Below, piece after piece: positions 45,946 to 55,477 of a stretch of DNA of 64,000 nucleotides. Position 1 is the first letter of the stretch. Every line of letters starts with the position of its first letter. The translations under genes and the position numbers were made by a program. Source of the DNA: Streptomyces sp. WAC 04229. Its GTDB lineage: Bacteria > Actinomycetota > Actinomycetes > Streptomycetales > Streptomycetaceae. The notes under the pieces are model-generated. The model was not told the DNA's origin, did not search any database, and saw only the letters and a program-made list of their open reading frames with translations. The stretch spans positions 1 to 64,000 of the forward strand of contig NZ_QHJH01000003.1 of NCBI RefSeq assembly GCF_003947455.1. The letters are read 5' to 3'.

Positions 45946-46992
45946 TCACGAACCGCGGCGCGACCTCCTCGCGGACATCGTGGGCTGATCCCCGTCCGTT
46001 CGCTGCCGAGGCGGTTGGCCGGCGGGCCGGGGCCCGGAACCTGGATCCGGATGCACGGGCCCGGAGATGCCGGCTCGGGCGGCCTCCAGTTGGGCCGCGA
46101 AGGCCACGCCCAAAAAGAGCGCGACGCCCGCCAGGTTGGCCCAGAGGAACAGGGCCATCAGGGCGGTCAGTGGCCCGTACAGCGACCCGAAGGACCCGCT
46201 GTGCCCGACGTAGAGGGCCAGCAGCCAGGTCGCCGTGATCCACAGGACGAGCTGTACCGCGGACCCGAACACGAGCCAGGTGTACCCCGGTTGGTCACGC
46301 CGGGGCGCCCACCGCAGGACGACGGCCGAAGCCATGCAGGCGAGCGCCACGCCCACCGGGACCTTCGCCCAGTTCCACCAGCTCAGCCACTCCCCGGGCC
46401 AGTCGAAGACCTCCGTCACCGCCCTGCCCACCGCTCCCCCGGCCACCGTCACGAGGAAGCCGAGCACCAGCGGCCCGCCCGCACCGACCGCCAGCAGCAG
46501 GCTGCGGGCGTACTTCGCCCAGAACGGCCGGTCGCGTTCGATGCCGTAGATGCGGTTGCACCCCCGCTCGATCTGGCCCATGGCCGATGCGAGGTTCAGT
46601 ACGGCGAAGACGAGGCCCAGCCACATGGCCACGGTGCCCGCCGTGTCGGCACCGGCATGCGTGCGGGTCGCCAGCAGTCCCTCGCGCACGAGTTCGGCGC
46701 TGGCCGGCGGAACGATCTCGCTCAAGGTCACTTCGATCAGTCGTCCGACGCTCTCCGTGTGGGTGGCCGCGGAGACCCCGACCAGGGCGATGGCGAGCGG
46801 GATCACCCCGATGACCAGCTGGAAGGCGAGGGCCCGCGCGAAACTGAATCCGTCGGCGTACCGGAAGCGCAGGAACCCGTCGGTCACCAGCCGGCGGCCC
46901 CCGTAGCGGCGCAGCGCGGTCCACGCCTCGTCTCCGGACAGCTCGTCGCCGATCATGTCCCTTGTCTGCGGTACGTGCACGACGGTTCCCAT
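45946..46992 (-). CDS. YihY/BrkB family membrane protein
   Basis: Integral membrane protein of 348 aa with about six helices, of the YihY/virulence factor BrkB family (FRYADGFSFARALAFQLVIGVIPLAIALVG; RGCNRIYGIERDRPFWAKYARSLLLAV; SGSFGSLYGPLTALMALFLWANLAGVALFLG). Function is unproven; lipid or solute transport has been proposed. The Pro/Arg-rich C-terminal tail is cytoplasmic. The start may instead be the internal ATG 12 codons on (MIGDELSG), which has AAGGGA just before it. Confidence 0.88.
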   Translation of the reverse strand: MGTVVHVPQTRDMIGDELSGDEAWTALRRYGGRRLVTDGFLRFRYADGFSFARALAFQLVIGVIPLAIALVGVSAATHTESVGRLIEVTLSEIVPPASAELVREGLLATRTHAGADTAGTVAMWLGLVFAVLNLASAMGQIERGCNRIYGIERDRPFWAKYARSLLLAVGAGGPLVLGFLVTVAGGAVGRAVTEVFDWPGEWLSWWNWAKVPVGVALACMASAVVLRWAPRRDQPGYTWLVFGSAVQLVLWITATWLLALYVGHSGSFGSLYGPLTALMALFLWANLAGVALFLGVAFAAQLEAARAGISGPVHPDPGSGPRPAGQPPRQRTDGDQPTMSARRSRRGS

Positions 46993-47277
46993 GCAGGAGG
47001 TGTGCTCCGCCGGCCCGTTTCCATGCGGTCGGCGCCCTCGTGCCGAAGAGGGATCCCCACCCAGTCGTCGCGGACAGGGCTGCTCGTCTACGACTCCGAC
47101 TGCCCCGGCTCCGCGGACAGGACCTGACGACGGGCCCGGCCCTGCCGGTGATCACGGTGCTGCGGCGCCGCCCGCCCCGCATCACGGACCGCGCCCACGC
47201 GTGGACGTACGTGGCGCTGCTCGGCGCGGTGACGGTCGCGATGGTGGTCTGACACGCTGGCCGAGGGCACGGACCGC
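46993..47277. other. Intergenic region with possible membrane-protein remnant
   Basis: Plus-strand frame ending at 47252 encodes VITVLRRRPPRITDRAHA then WTYVALLGAVTVAMVV, which looks like the end of a small membrane protein with one helix, but there is no convincing start or RBS. It may be the tail of a decayed gene. Nothing else recognised. Confidence 0.3.
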
Positions 47278-47298
47278 CGCCCGGTGCCGCACCGGGCG
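47278..47298 (-). terminator. Hairpin terminator of GNAT gene
   Basis: CGCCCGGT (47278-47285), GCCGC loop, ACCGGGCG (47291-47298); perfect 8-bp stem directly abutting the stop codon of the GNAT gene. Confidence 0.65.
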
Positions 47299-48228
47299 TC
47301 AGCCGATGACGGCCTCCCAGGTGTCGACCGCGAAGTGGACGGTCATGCCGTTGCGGCCGTAGAGGCGCGGTGCGCCGGTGGCGTTGGCCGTGTCGACCCC
47401 GAGGCCCACCGTGTCCCGGCCCCGCGCGGCGAAGTGCGCGAAGGCGTGCCGCAGGAGGAATCCCCCCAGGCCCCTCCCCCGCGCCTCGCCCAGCACGCCG
47501 AGGGCGCGGATCCAGCCCATGGCCTCGCGGTCGTCCCGGGCCAGCAGGAAACCGGCGTCCCCCAGGCCGTCGGTGGCGGCGATCCACACCAGGGACCAGT
47601 CGAGCCCCTCGGCGTCGATGTCGCTGAGCCAGAGCCGGTACGGGCGCGGCTGGAAGTCGAAGTGCCCGGCGAACGCCTGCTGGTACAGCTCGTGCACCCG
47701 GACACGGTCCGCCTCCGTCGCGCAGGCGCGCACGCTCACCCCGGCCGGGGCCCGCGGCGGCAGGTCGGCCGCCGGGTCCACCGCCCGGCGCAGGACGTGG
47801 TGGGACCGGACGATGCGCCAGCCCCGTTCCGCGAGGAGCGCGGTGTCGGTGGTGGGCCGGGCGTTGAGGTGCAGGTGGACTACGGCCCGAGCGGCCCCGT
47901 TGGCCCGTGCCTTGGCGAGGGCGCGGTCCTCCATGGCGGCCAGCAGCCGCAGGCCGGTGCCCTGGTGGCCGGGGAGCACGTAGTGGTCGATGTCCACGCG
48001 CTCGCCGCCGGACTCGTCCCACAGCAGCCCGTACGCCACCAGCAGGCCGCCGTCGAAGGCGAGCCACGAGTCCCGGGTCAGATCCGTCTCGGGATGCTTC
48101 AGGTCGGCCTCGACGGTGTGCTGGTCGGTCTCGGGGCGGCCGATCTCGATCCGGTCGATCTCGTTGAGGAGCTGGGTGATGGCGGGCGCGTCGGCAAGGG
48201 TGGCCGGCCGCAGGTCGGCGGTGGACAT
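47299..48228 (-). CDS. Tandem GNAT-domain acetyltransferase
   Basis: Protein of 309 aa with two GNAT folds. The N-terminal half has VLPGHQGTGLRLLAAMEDRAL and the C-terminal half LGVLGEARGRGLGGFLLRHAFAHF, the acetyl-CoA pyrophosphate loop (Q/RxxGxG/A). The architecture is like mycothiol synthase MshD and many uncharacterised Streptomyces proteins; MshD identity cannot be claimed. TTGCGG, 18 bp, GATTCT, 6 nt, ATG upstream suggests a leaderless transcript. Confidence 0.85.
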   Translation of the reverse strand: MSTADLRPATLADAPAITQLLNEIDRIEIGRPETDQHTVEADLKHPETDLTRDSWLAFDGGLLVAYGLLWDESGGERVDIDHYVLPGHQGTGLRLLAAMEDRALAKARANGAARAVVHLHLNARPTTDTALLAERGWRIVRSHHVLRRAVDPAADLPPRAPAGVSVRACATEADRVRVHELYQQAFAGHFDFQPRPYRLWLSDIDAEGLDWSLVWIAATDGLGDAGFLLARDDREAMGWIRALGVLGEARGRGLGGFLLRHAFAHFAARGRDTVGLGVDTANATGAPRLYGRNGMTVHFAVDTWEAVIG

Positions 48229-48398
48229 GAGAGCAGAATCGGGGGCGTCGGCGGGCGCCCGCAACGGAATTTCCGCCCTTTACGCCGCTGAGGACCCGCC
48301 CGGACGCGGACGGGCGCGATGAGTGGACGTAGGTCCGCGAACCGCGGGCATACGGGTGTCCTGAGGACCTTCTCCGTCGCCGACCACGGGAGTCTCCT

Positions 48399-48833
48399 GT
48401 GACACCGAGCCTGCGCACCGCACGCGGGTGCCGTGCCGCCGCCGTGCTCCTGCTCGCCGCCGCCTGGTACGGGGGCAGCCACCACCCCTGGCTCGCCCTG
48501 CCCGGTCTCTACGCCGCGGGGGTCATGGCCTGGTGCGCGGCCCGGGAGGGAGCCGAGCACCGGCGCCGGACGGTCCTGGCGCGCCGGGCCGAACTCCTGG
48601 CCCGCCCGCCTCACGGGCAGCCGGTCGGTCTCACCCCCTGCTGCGCCTTCTGGCGGCACTCCGACGGCGCCGTGCACGGCCCGGAGTGCACCCGCCCCGC
48701 CGCCGCCCGCGTCCCCGTGGGCGCCGACTGCTGCGAGGTGTGGTGGACCTCGCTGGGCTCGGCGCACGACACGGCCTGTCCGTGGCACGTCGGCGCGCCG
48801 GACCGGAACCGGAGCGACTGGGCTCCGCAGTAG
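48399..48833 (+). CDS. Conserved hypothetical protein with Cys-rich motif
   Basis: Protein of 144 aa. One or two hydrophobic segments near the N-terminus (AAAVLLLAAAWYGG and LALPGLYAAGVMAW), then a cytoplasmic part with LTPCCAFWRHSDGAVHGPEC and later GADCCEVWWTSLGSAHDTAC. The repeated CC-x-FW/WW and Gx-x-C pattern could bind metal. It resembles conserved Streptomyces proteins of unknown function. GTG start with GGGAG upstream. It lies 80 bp before the riboswitch but seems independent. Confidence 0.7.
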   Translation: MTPSLRTARGCRAAAVLLLAAAWYGGSHHPWLALPGLYAAGVMAWCAAREGAEHRRRTVLARRAELLARPPHGQPVGLTPCCAFWRHSDGAVHGPECTRPAAARVPVGADCCEVWWTSLGSAHDTACPWHVGAPDRNRSDWAPQ

Positions 48834-48912
48834 TCCGCCGGCGGCGTGTCCCGCCGCCCCGTCCGCATGCCGGACGCGACCGGCCGGTGCCGGGTCCGGT
48901 CCCGGTAGGGTG

Positions 48913-49125
48913 AACGGTGCAGCTGGTTCGCCCCGTCCGCCAGGCGGGATGCGTCGCAAGAGGGAACCCGGTGGGAATCCGGGACTGCCCCGCAGCGGTG
49001 AGTGGGAACGACCGCCGTCATACGCACTGGGTCCGACGTACCGGGCCCGGGAAGCGACGGCCACTAGGTGTCCTCCGGACGGAGGGCGTGCCCGCGAGTC
49101 CGAAGACCTGCCAACTGCCCGCGTG
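48913..49125 (+). promoter_or_regulatory. Cobalamin riboswitch upstream of metE
   Basis: Shows the conserved B12-riboswitch elements in order: GGTGCAGCTGGTTC (P2 side), the core GGGAACCCGGTGGGAATCCG and GGACTGCCCCGCAGCGGT (about 48961-49001), the CCACT(A)GG element near 49062-49069 and the B12 box AGTCCGAAGACCTGCC (49097-49112). With adenosyl- or other cobalamin bound it would shut off metE, because the B12-dependent MetH then suffices. A TAGGGT -10 box (48906-48911) directly precedes it. Confidence 0.92.
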
Positions 49126-49266
49126 CGGACCGTTCCGCGCGCGGACATCCCGGTGACCTCGAGGGCGGGTCGGCGTACACACCAGGCGGAACGACCGTGC
49201 CTTTGCCGCGCGGGTCGTCACCGTCCGGCTGTCAGCCACGACCTTCGCGCTCTCGTCCCGTCCCCG

Positions 49267-49301
49267 GGATCTCAGGGATTCATCTCGCGAAGGAGATCTC
49301 C
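49267..49301 (+). promoter_or_regulatory. RBS region of metE, possible sequestering hairpin
   Basis: GATCTC (49268-49273) can pair with GAGATC (49293-49298), which overlaps the AAGGAG RBS. GGAGATCTCC is itself a palindrome. This may be the expression platform by which the riboswitch hides the RBS. Confidence 0.45.
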
Positions 49302-51620
49302 GTGACAGCGAAGTCCGCAGCCGCGGCAGCACGGGCCACCGTGTACGGCTACCCCCGCCAGGGCCAGAACCGTGAACTGAAGAAGGCCATCGAGGGCTAC
49401 TGGAGGGGCCGCGTCACCGCCGACGCCCTCCACACCACCGCCGCCGAACTCCGGCGGAACAACCGGCGGCAGCTCGCCGACTCCGGCATCCACGAGGTGT
49501 CCACCGGCGACTTCTCGTACTACGACCACGTCCTCGACACCACGGTCATGGTCGGCGCGATTTCCGAACGGCACCGCGCCGCCGTCGCCGCCGACGCGAC
49601 GGACGGCTACTTCGCGATGGCCCGCGGCACCCAGGACGTGGCGCCGCTTGAGATGACCAAGTGGTTCGACACGAACTACCACTACCTCGTCCCCGAACTC
49701 GGTCCCGACACCGTCTTCACGGCCGACTCCACCAAGCAGGTCGCCGAGCTGAAGGAGGCCCTCGCCGAGGGCCTCACCGCCCGTCCGGTCCTGGTCGGCC
49801 CCGTCACGTACCTGCTGCTCGCCAAGCCCGCTCCCGGCGTGCCCGCGGACTTCGAGCCGCTCACGCTCCTGGACCGGCTGCTTCCCGTGTACGCCGAGGT
49901 CCTCGCCGACCTGCGTGCGGCCGGAGCCGAATGGGTCCAGCTCGACGAACCCGCCCTCGTGCAGGACCGCACCCCGGCCGAGCTGAATGCCGCAGAGCGC
50001 GCCTACCGTGATCTCGGTGCCCTGCCCGACCGGTCCAAGCTGCTGGTCGCCTCGTACTTCGACCGGCTCGGCGACGCCCTGCCGATGCTGGCCAAGGCAC
50101 CGGTGGACGGGCTGGCGCTGGACTTCACCGAGGCCGCCGCCGCCAACCTCGACGCGCTCGCCGCCGTCGGTGGACTGCCCGGCAAGCGATTGGTCGCCGG
50201 TGTGGTCAACGGCCGCAACATCTGGATCAACGATCTGCAGAAGTCGCTGTCCACCCTCGGCACCCTGCTCGGGCTCGCCGACCGTGTCGACGTCTCCGCC
50301 TCCTGCTCCCTGCTGCACGTCCCGCTGGACGCGGCCCTCGAGCGGGACATCGACCCGCAGATCCTGCGGTGGCTCGCGTTCGCCCGGCAGAAGACCTCCG
50401 AGATCGCCACGCTCGCCAAGGGCCTCGCCCAGGGCACCGGCACCATCACCGGCGAACTCGCCGCCAACCGCGCCGACCTCGCCTCCCGGGCCACCTCACC
50501 CATCACCCGCGACCCCGCCGTCCGCTCCCGTGCGGAGGCCGTGACGGACGCCGACACCCGTCGTTCCCAGCCGTACGCCGAACGGGCCGCGGCCCAGCGC
50601 GCCCACCTCGGGCTGCCCCTGCTGCCGACCACCACCATCGGCTCGTTCCCGCAGACCACCGAAGTGCGCACCGCGCGCGCCGACCTGCGCGCCGGGCGCA
50701 TCGACGAGGCCGCTTACGAGGAGCGCATCAAGTCGGAGATCCAGGAGGTCGTCTCCTTCCAGGAGAAGACCGGAATCGACGTCCTGGTGCACGGCGAGCC
50801 CGAGCGCAACGACATGGTCCAGTACTTCGCCGAGCAGCTGACCGGCTACCTCGCCACCCAGCACGGCTGGGTCCAGTCGTACGGCACCCGCTACGTCCGT
50901 CCGCCGGTCCTGGCCGGTGACATCTCCCGCCCCCAGCCGATGACCGTGCGCTGGACGAACTACGCCCAGTCCCTGAGCGACCGCCCGGTGAAGGGCATGC
51001 TCACCGGGCCGGTCACCATGCTCGCCTGGTCCTTCGTCCGCGACGATCAGCCCCTCGGCGACACCGCCCGCCAGGTCGCTCTCGCCCTGCGCGACGAGGT
51101 GAACGACCTGCAGGCCGCCGGCACCTCGGTCATCCAGGTGGACGAGCCCGCGCTGCGCGAGACCCTGCCCCTGAGGGCCGCCGACCACGCCGCCTATCTG
51201 GCGTGGGCGACCGAGGCGTTCCGGCTCAGCACGAGCGGGGTGCGTCCGGACACCCAGATCCACACCCACATGTGCTACGCGGAGTTCGGCGACATCGTCC
51301 AGGCCATCGACGACCTCGACGCCGACGTCATCAGTCTGGAGGCAGCCCGCAGCCACATGCAGGTCGCCCGGGAACTGGCCGCGCACGGCTACCCCCGTGA
51401 GGCCGGGCCAGGCGTCTACGACATCCACTCCCCGCGGGTCCCGAGCGCCGACGAGGCCGCCGACCTCCTGCGCACGGGCCTGAAGGCCATCCCGGCCGAG
51501 CGGCTCTGGGTCAATCCCGACTGCGGGCTGAAGACCCGCGGCTGGCCCGAGACCCGCGCGTCGCTGGAGAACCTGGTCGCCGCCGCCCGCACGGTCCGCG
51601 GTGAGCTGCCCGCTTCCTGA
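49302..51620 (+). CDS. metE: Cobalamin-independent methionine synthase
   Basis: MetE of 772 aa, the normal length: N-terminal barrel ([21 protein letters not shown]) and C-terminal barrel ([16 protein letters not shown]). Zinc ligands lie in the [12 protein letters not shown] and [11 protein letters not shown] segments, with substrate Glu residues in the YFAEQLTGY region. It transfers a methyl group from methyltetrahydrofolate polyglutamate to homocysteine without B12. Controlled by the upstream cobalamin riboswitch. GTG start ([18 protein letters not shown]). Confidence 0.97.
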   Translation: MTAKSAAAAARATVYGYPRQGQNRELKKAIEGYWRGRVTADALHTTAAELRRNNRRQLADSGIHEVSTGDFSYYDHVLDTTVMVGAISERHRAAVAADATDGYFAMARGTQDVAPLEMTKWFDTNYHYLVPELGPDTVFTADSTKQVAELKEALAEGLTARPVLVGPVTYLLLAKPAPGVPADFEPLTLLDRLLPVYAEVLADLRAAGAEWVQLDEPALVQDRTPAELNAAERAYRDLGALPDRSKLLVASYFDRLGDALPMLAKAPVDGLALDFTEAAAANLDALAAVGGLPGKRLVAGVVNGRNIWINDLQKSLSTLGTLLGLADRVDVSASCSLLHVPLDAALERDIDPQILRWLAFARQKTSEIATLAKGLAQGTGTITGELAANRADLASRATSPITRDPAVRSRAEAVTDADTRRSQPYAERAAAQRAHLGLPLLPTTTIGSFPQTTEVRTARADLRAGRIDEAAYEERIKSEIQEVVSFQEKTGIDVLVHGEPERNDMVQYFAEQLTGYLATQHGWVQSYGTRYVRPPVLAGDISRPQPMTVRWTNYAQSLSDRPVKGMLTGPVTMLAWSFVRDDQPLGDTARQVALALRDEVNDLQAAGTSVIQVDEPALRETLPLRAADHAAYLAWATEAFRLSTSGVRPDTQIHTHMCYAEFGDIVQAIDDLDADVISLEAARSHMQVARELAAHGYPREAGPGVYDIHSPRVPSADEAADLLRTGLKAIPAERLWVNPDCGLKTRGWPETRASLENLVAAARTVRGELPAS

Positions 51621-51633
51621 CCGGAGCGTGCCG

Positions 51634-51672
51634 GCGCCGGGCCGGGACACCGCACGTGTCCCGGCCCGGCGC
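51634..51672. terminator. Bidirectional hairpin terminator after metE
   Basis: GCGCCGGGCCGGGACAC (51634-51650) and GTGTCCCGGCCCGGCGC (51656-51672): 17-bp perfect stem, CGCAC loop, between convergent metE and RICIN genes. Confidence 0.8.
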
Positions 51673-51685
51673 TCACACCGTGACG

Positions 51686-53515
51686 TCAGCCGGCCCGCCC
51701 CGTCGGGGTGAGGGTCAGCGTCTGCTCGCCGGGGCCGCGCCGGCCGCCGACCCGGTCGCCGGTGCTGTCGGTCCAGGAGCGGACGGGCGTGGTCTCGGCG
51801 CGCCGGTGGGGGTCGCCGGAGACGCCGATCACCAGGCCGCTGTAGCGGTTGACCAGCCGGTACGTGCTGTCGGTGGTGCCGTCGGCGGAGGTGCCGGGGA
51901 TGACGAACCACTGCTGTCCGACGGAGGGTCCGCCGCTGCCGGGGCGGGTGACGGTGGGCTTGGTGCCCCAGGCCCGGCCGGCCGTCGTGGTGGAGTCGAC
52001 GCCGAGCAGCCTGCCGGTCGCGGCGTTGGCGATGCGGTAGGAGCCGTCGCCGTTGCCGGTGAAGACCCACGCCGCCAGTCCGGACGGCTTCGGCCCGCGC
52101 ACCGACGTGGTGGCGGAGCCGTGCGCGGTCCTCTGGGCCAGGGCCCGGCCGTCCGCCCCGGTGATCCGGTACGTCTCGTCCACGTCGACCGGTGCCGCCG
52201 GGTCGGAGGTGCCGATGGTGATGTCGACGTACTCGGCGTCCTTGCCGTCCGAGCAGCCGAAGGAGCAGTACGAGCGGAACGACTTGCCGACGATGCCGGA
52301 GCCGGTCCTGTTCACACCGTCGAGGAACCAGCGGTACCAGGACGCGTTGGTGTGGTCGCCGGTGTCGCCGATCGGGAACCACTTCTGCGTGGCGAGGTCG
52401 TCGGTGGCGTAGAACTGCTGCGGGGCGTCGCCGCTCTGGTCGACCGCCTGGGGTTCACCCACGTACAGGCCCAGGTGGGCGTTGTAGGTGATGTCCATGA
52501 CGAACAGGGGCGAGGTCGGGGGCATCTCGCCCGCGGCCACCTGCTCGTCGACCTTGCCGGGAGTGGCCGGGTCGTACTCGTCCGCCACGGGCGTGTAGCC
52601 GGTGTCCCCGGAGCCGCCGACCGGCACCATGTTGCTCTCGCGGCCCCCGACGCCGGGCTCGGACCAGGCGCCGTCGTACCACTTCTGCCAGGTGCCGGGC
52701 GCCATCTTGCCGGACATCGGCGCGCGGGCCACGTGGGCGTGGAACGCCTTCCAGCTGCCGCCCTTGTCCACGATCCGCGAGCCGTAGTAGACGTAGAAGT
52801 ACCCGGAGGCGGTGTCGGCGAACAGGCGGGGGTCGCCGTCGCCGTAATGGTAGGTCTGCTGCCCGAACGCCTCGGTGTCACCGCGCTTCGTGCTGTACGG
52901 CGAGGTGATGACGTGGTCCTCGACGGACCAGGTCCGGCCCTGGTCGCGGGAGACCGCCAGGTCGATGCCGTCGTAGTGGAGGCCGTCGGCGAAGGGCTGC
53001 GGGGTGAACTCGTTGTGCACCAGCCCGTACCAGTCGCCGGTGTCCGGGTCCACCCACACACCCGCCAGGTCGCAGTAGTTCTTCTGCGCGTAGTGCGAGC
53101 CGGCGGGCGGGAACGTGGACTCCTTGCCGGTCGGGCTGTTGTTGCACCGCCAGGTGGTGTCGTCGTTGCGGTCCCTGGGCTCGTCGGGGTCGGCGGCGTC
53201 GCTGATCGCGTCGGACCGTTCGGCGGTGTCGAAGTCCGTGCCGGTGTAGAAGCTCCAGGCACGGCTGTCGTCGGCGCCGTACAGCGCGTGGGCCTGCTGG
53301 TAGTAGAAGGTGCCGTCCTTGTCGATGTAGGTGGCGGCGGGGGTGTCGTCGGGCCGGGTCCAGGAACCCTTGTCCCCGACGGTGACGGTGTAGGTGGTGC
53401 CGGGGTCGGACGCGGACGCGGGCGGGGACCCGAGGGACGCGCCGCCGGCGAGGGCGAGCGCGGTGGCGACGGCCGCGAGGGCGAGTCTGCTCCGGGGAGC
53501 GGTCAACCGTGACAC
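51686..53515 (-). CDS. Secreted protein: beta-propeller-like domain + C-terminal RICIN lectin
   Basis: Exported protein of 609 aa. Signal peptide about residues 1-36 (RLALAAVATALALAGGASLGSPPASA). The mature N-terminal ~390 residues have repeated propeller-like segments (VWVDPDTGDWYGLVHNEF, LAVSRDQGRTWSVEDHVI, YVYYGSRIVDKGGSW, FVMDITYNAHLGLYVG); the DxGRTW pattern is an Asp-box typical of sialidase-like propellers. Residues about 440-600 are a RICIN beta-trefoil (RIANAATGRLLGVDSTTTAG, QQWFVIPG). A glycoside hydrolase is likely, but I do not recognise the family. RBS GGAG precedes the GTG. Confidence 0.8.
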   Translation of the reverse strand: MSRLTAPRSRLALAAVATALALAGGASLGSPPASASDPGTTYTVTVGDKGSWTRPDDTPAATYIDKDGTFYYQQAHALYGADDSRAWSFYTGTDFDTAERSDAISDAADPDEPRDRNDDTTWRCNNSPTGKESTFPPAGSHYAQKNYCDLAGVWVDPDTGDWYGLVHNEFTPQPFADGLHYDGIDLAVSRDQGRTWSVEDHVITSPYSTKRGDTEAFGQQTYHYGDGDPRLFADTASGYFYVYYGSRIVDKGGSWKAFHAHVARAPMSGKMAPGTWQKWYDGAWSEPGVGGRESNMVPVGGSGDTGYTPVADEYDPATPGKVDEQVAAGEMPPTSPLFVMDITYNAHLGLYVGEPQAVDQSGDAPQQFYATDDLATQKWFPIGDTGDHTNASWYRWFLDGVNRTGSGIVGKSFRSYCSFGCSDGKDAEYVDITIGTSDPAAPVDVDETYRITGADGRALAQRTAHGSATTSVRGPKPSGLAAWVFTGNGDGSYRIANAATGRLLGVDSTTTAGRAWGTKPTVTRPGSGGPSVGQQWFVIPGTSADGTTDSTYRLVNRYSGLVIGVSGDPHRRAETTPVRSWTDSTGDRVGGRRGPGEQTLTLTPTGRAG

Positions 53516-53599
53516 GGGTACTCCTCAACTCGTGTTGCTACCAGTGGGGGTTGGTGAACCGATTGCGGTGTGCGGGCCGGTGAGCGGGGGCGGGCGCGG

Positions 53600-55399
53600 T
53601 CAGTCGAACGTCTCGACGTACTCCTCGGCCGGTCCGAGGTCGGGGCGGTCCACGAGGGCGACGTGGTCGCCGAGGCGTTCCAGCTCCAGGACGGTGAGGG
53701 TGTTGGGGCCCGGGCGGAGGAGGGGGCGGGGCAGGTACAGCGTGGTCTGGGGGCCCGCCTCCCAGTAGCGTCCGAGCAGCATGTCGCCGGCCCAGACGAA
53801 GCCCTTGGCGAATCCGGGCAGGGTGAGGAAGGTGTCGGCGGGTTCGGGGACGTCCAGCACCGCGGTGGCGAACCCGGCCGTGCCGCCGGGCCCGGCGGCC
53901 GACGTGGCGCGGGCGATGTCGTGCGGCGACCACTCGTCCAGCGGGAGCGGGTGCATGGTCCAGCCGTGCACGAGCCGGCGCTCCACCCGTACGCCGCCGA
54001 GGATGCCCTTGCCCTGGCCGAGGAGCGGCCCGTAGTTGATCCGCCCCTGGTTCTCCACCAGCAGCTCCAGCCGGACGCGCGCACCGGTGCCGGTCAGGGG
54101 GAAGGAGGCGGTCTCGCGGTCGAGTACGGCGACGGGCACGCCGTCGGCGAAGACCTGGGCCCGGTCGTGCAGGCCGGTCACGGTCACCTCGTGGCGGCCG
54201 GGGGGCAGCAGGGGGTGGGCCGTGTAGAGCACGAGGCCGGCGGACTGGCCGAGCTCGTCGAAGCCGAGCGGCACGGGCGCGCGCACGGGCTCGGCGGCGG
54301 CGCGCACTCCGTCGAGCAGGGCCGCCCGCCGGGTCACGGGCAGCGTCGCGGGCGGCAGCAGGGGCGGGTCGGCGGGCAGGGGCCGCGGGCGCGCCGGGCC
54401 GCCGGGCACGGTGGCGAACCTCTCCCGCAGTGCGTGGAACTTGGGGGTGAGCGCGCCGTGTTCGGCCACCGGGGCGTCCGAGTCGTAACTGGTGACCGTG
54501 GGTTGCAGGGACTCCCCGTCGTGGTTGGCGCCCGCCCACAGGCCGAAGTTGGTGCCGCCGTGCGCCATGTAGAGGCTGACCGAGCCTCCCGCGTCGAGGA
54601 TGTCCCCGACGTCCCGGGCGGCGCTCTGCGAGGACCGCACGTGGTGCTTCTCGCCCCAGTGGTCGAACCAGCCGTTCCAGAACTCGGCGCAGAAGAAGGG
54701 TTCACCGGGCCGGCGTGCGCGCAGGAGTGCCGCCGCCTCCTCTGGCCGGGAGCCGAAGGTGGCGGCCGCCAGTTCACCGGGGACACTGCCGCCGTCGAGC
54801 ATGAGCGGGGTGGGGCCGTCGGCGGTGTAGAGCAGTTCGGTGATGCCGCGGCCGGTCAGGGCGTCCCGCACCCAGCGGACGTAGTCGTGGTCGTCGCCGT
54901 AGCTGCCGTACTCGTTCTCGATCTGGACGGCGACGACCGGTCCGCCGTGTACGGCCTGGAGTTCGGCCAGGCGCGGGACGAGCGCGTCGAACCAGCGGCC
55001 GACCGCTTCCAGGTAGGGGCCGTGACTGGTGCGCAGCCGCATGCCGGGGGTGCCGGTGAGCCAGGCCGGCAGCCCTCCGTTGTCCCACTCGGCGCAGATG
55101 TAGGGGCCGGGCCGCACCATCACGTCGAGGCCGGTCCGCTGGGCCAGCCGGGCGAAGCGCGCGATGTCCCGCCAGCCGTCGAAGTCGGCCTCGCCGGGGC
55201 GGCGTTCGTGGAAGTTCCACGGAACGTAGGTGTCCACGGTGTTGAGCCCGAGGGCCGCCAGCCGGTCCAGGCGGTCGGCCCACTGCTCCGGGTGGACGCG
55301 GAAGTAGTGCAGCGAGCCGGACAGGACGCGGTGCGGGCGGCCGGCGCGCAGGAACGCTCCGTCGGCGTGGGTGAGTGCGGGTGTGCGGGGGAGGGTCAC
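53600..55399 (-). CDS. GH35 beta-galactosidase
   Basis: Beta-galactosidase of 599 aa, no signal peptide, so cytoplasmic. The GH35 TIM barrel covers about 10-330: LSGSLHYFRVHPEQW, NTVDTYVPWNFHE, VRPGPYICAEWDNGG, acid/base Glu163 in QIENEYGSYG and nucleophile Glu239 in FFCAEFWNGW. C-terminal jelly-roll domains follow. It releases galactose from beta-galactosides. Divergent from a LacI gene, with TGTTATCGAT boxes in its promoter. Confidence 0.93.
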   Translation of the reverse strand: MTLPRTPALTHADGAFLRAGRPHRVLSGSLHYFRVHPEQWADRLDRLAALGLNTVDTYVPWNFHERRPGEADFDGWRDIARFARLAQRTGLDVMVRPGPYICAEWDNGGLPAWLTGTPGMRLRTSHGPYLEAVGRWFDALVPRLAELQAVHGGPVVAVQIENEYGSYGDDHDYVRWVRDALTGRGITELLYTADGPTPLMLDGGSVPGELAAATFGSRPEEAAALLRARRPGEPFFCAEFWNGWFDHWGEKHHVRSSQSAARDVGDILDAGGSVSLYMAHGGTNFGLWAGANHDGESLQPTVTSYDSDAPVAEHGALTPKFHALRERFATVPGGPARPRPLPADPPLLPPATLPVTRRAALLDGVRAAAEPVRAPVPLGFDELGQSAGLVLYTAHPLLPPGRHEVTVTGLHDRAQVFADGVPVAVLDRETASFPLTGTGARVRLELLVENQGRINYGPLLGQGKGILGGVRVERRLVHGWTMHPLPLDEWSPHDIARATSAAGPGGTAGFATAVLDVPEPADTFLTLPGFAKGFVWAGDMLLGRYWEAGPQTTLYLPRPLLRPGPNTLTVLELERLGDHVALVDRPDLGPAEEYVETFD

Positions 55400-55436
55400 T
55401 CGACGGCTCCGGTGGTCGTGCCGGCCCCGCCCCGGT

Positions 55437-55446
55437 TGTTATCGAT
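55437..55446. promoter_or_regulatory. LacI half-operator, box 1
   Basis: TGTTATCGAT, identical to box 2 at 55492-55501. It lies downstream of the predicted GH35 transcription start, about 40 bp before its start codon. Confidence 0.45.
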
Positions 55447-55477
55447 CCCTGGGCGAAGGCGGGTGCTGTCCCGCTTG

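Noticed and set aside
47076..47127. LLVYDSDCPGSADRT, like the start of a DCC-family (DUF393) protein
   Set aside because: Resemblance covers about eight residues and the second Cys of the motif and the rest of the domain are missing.
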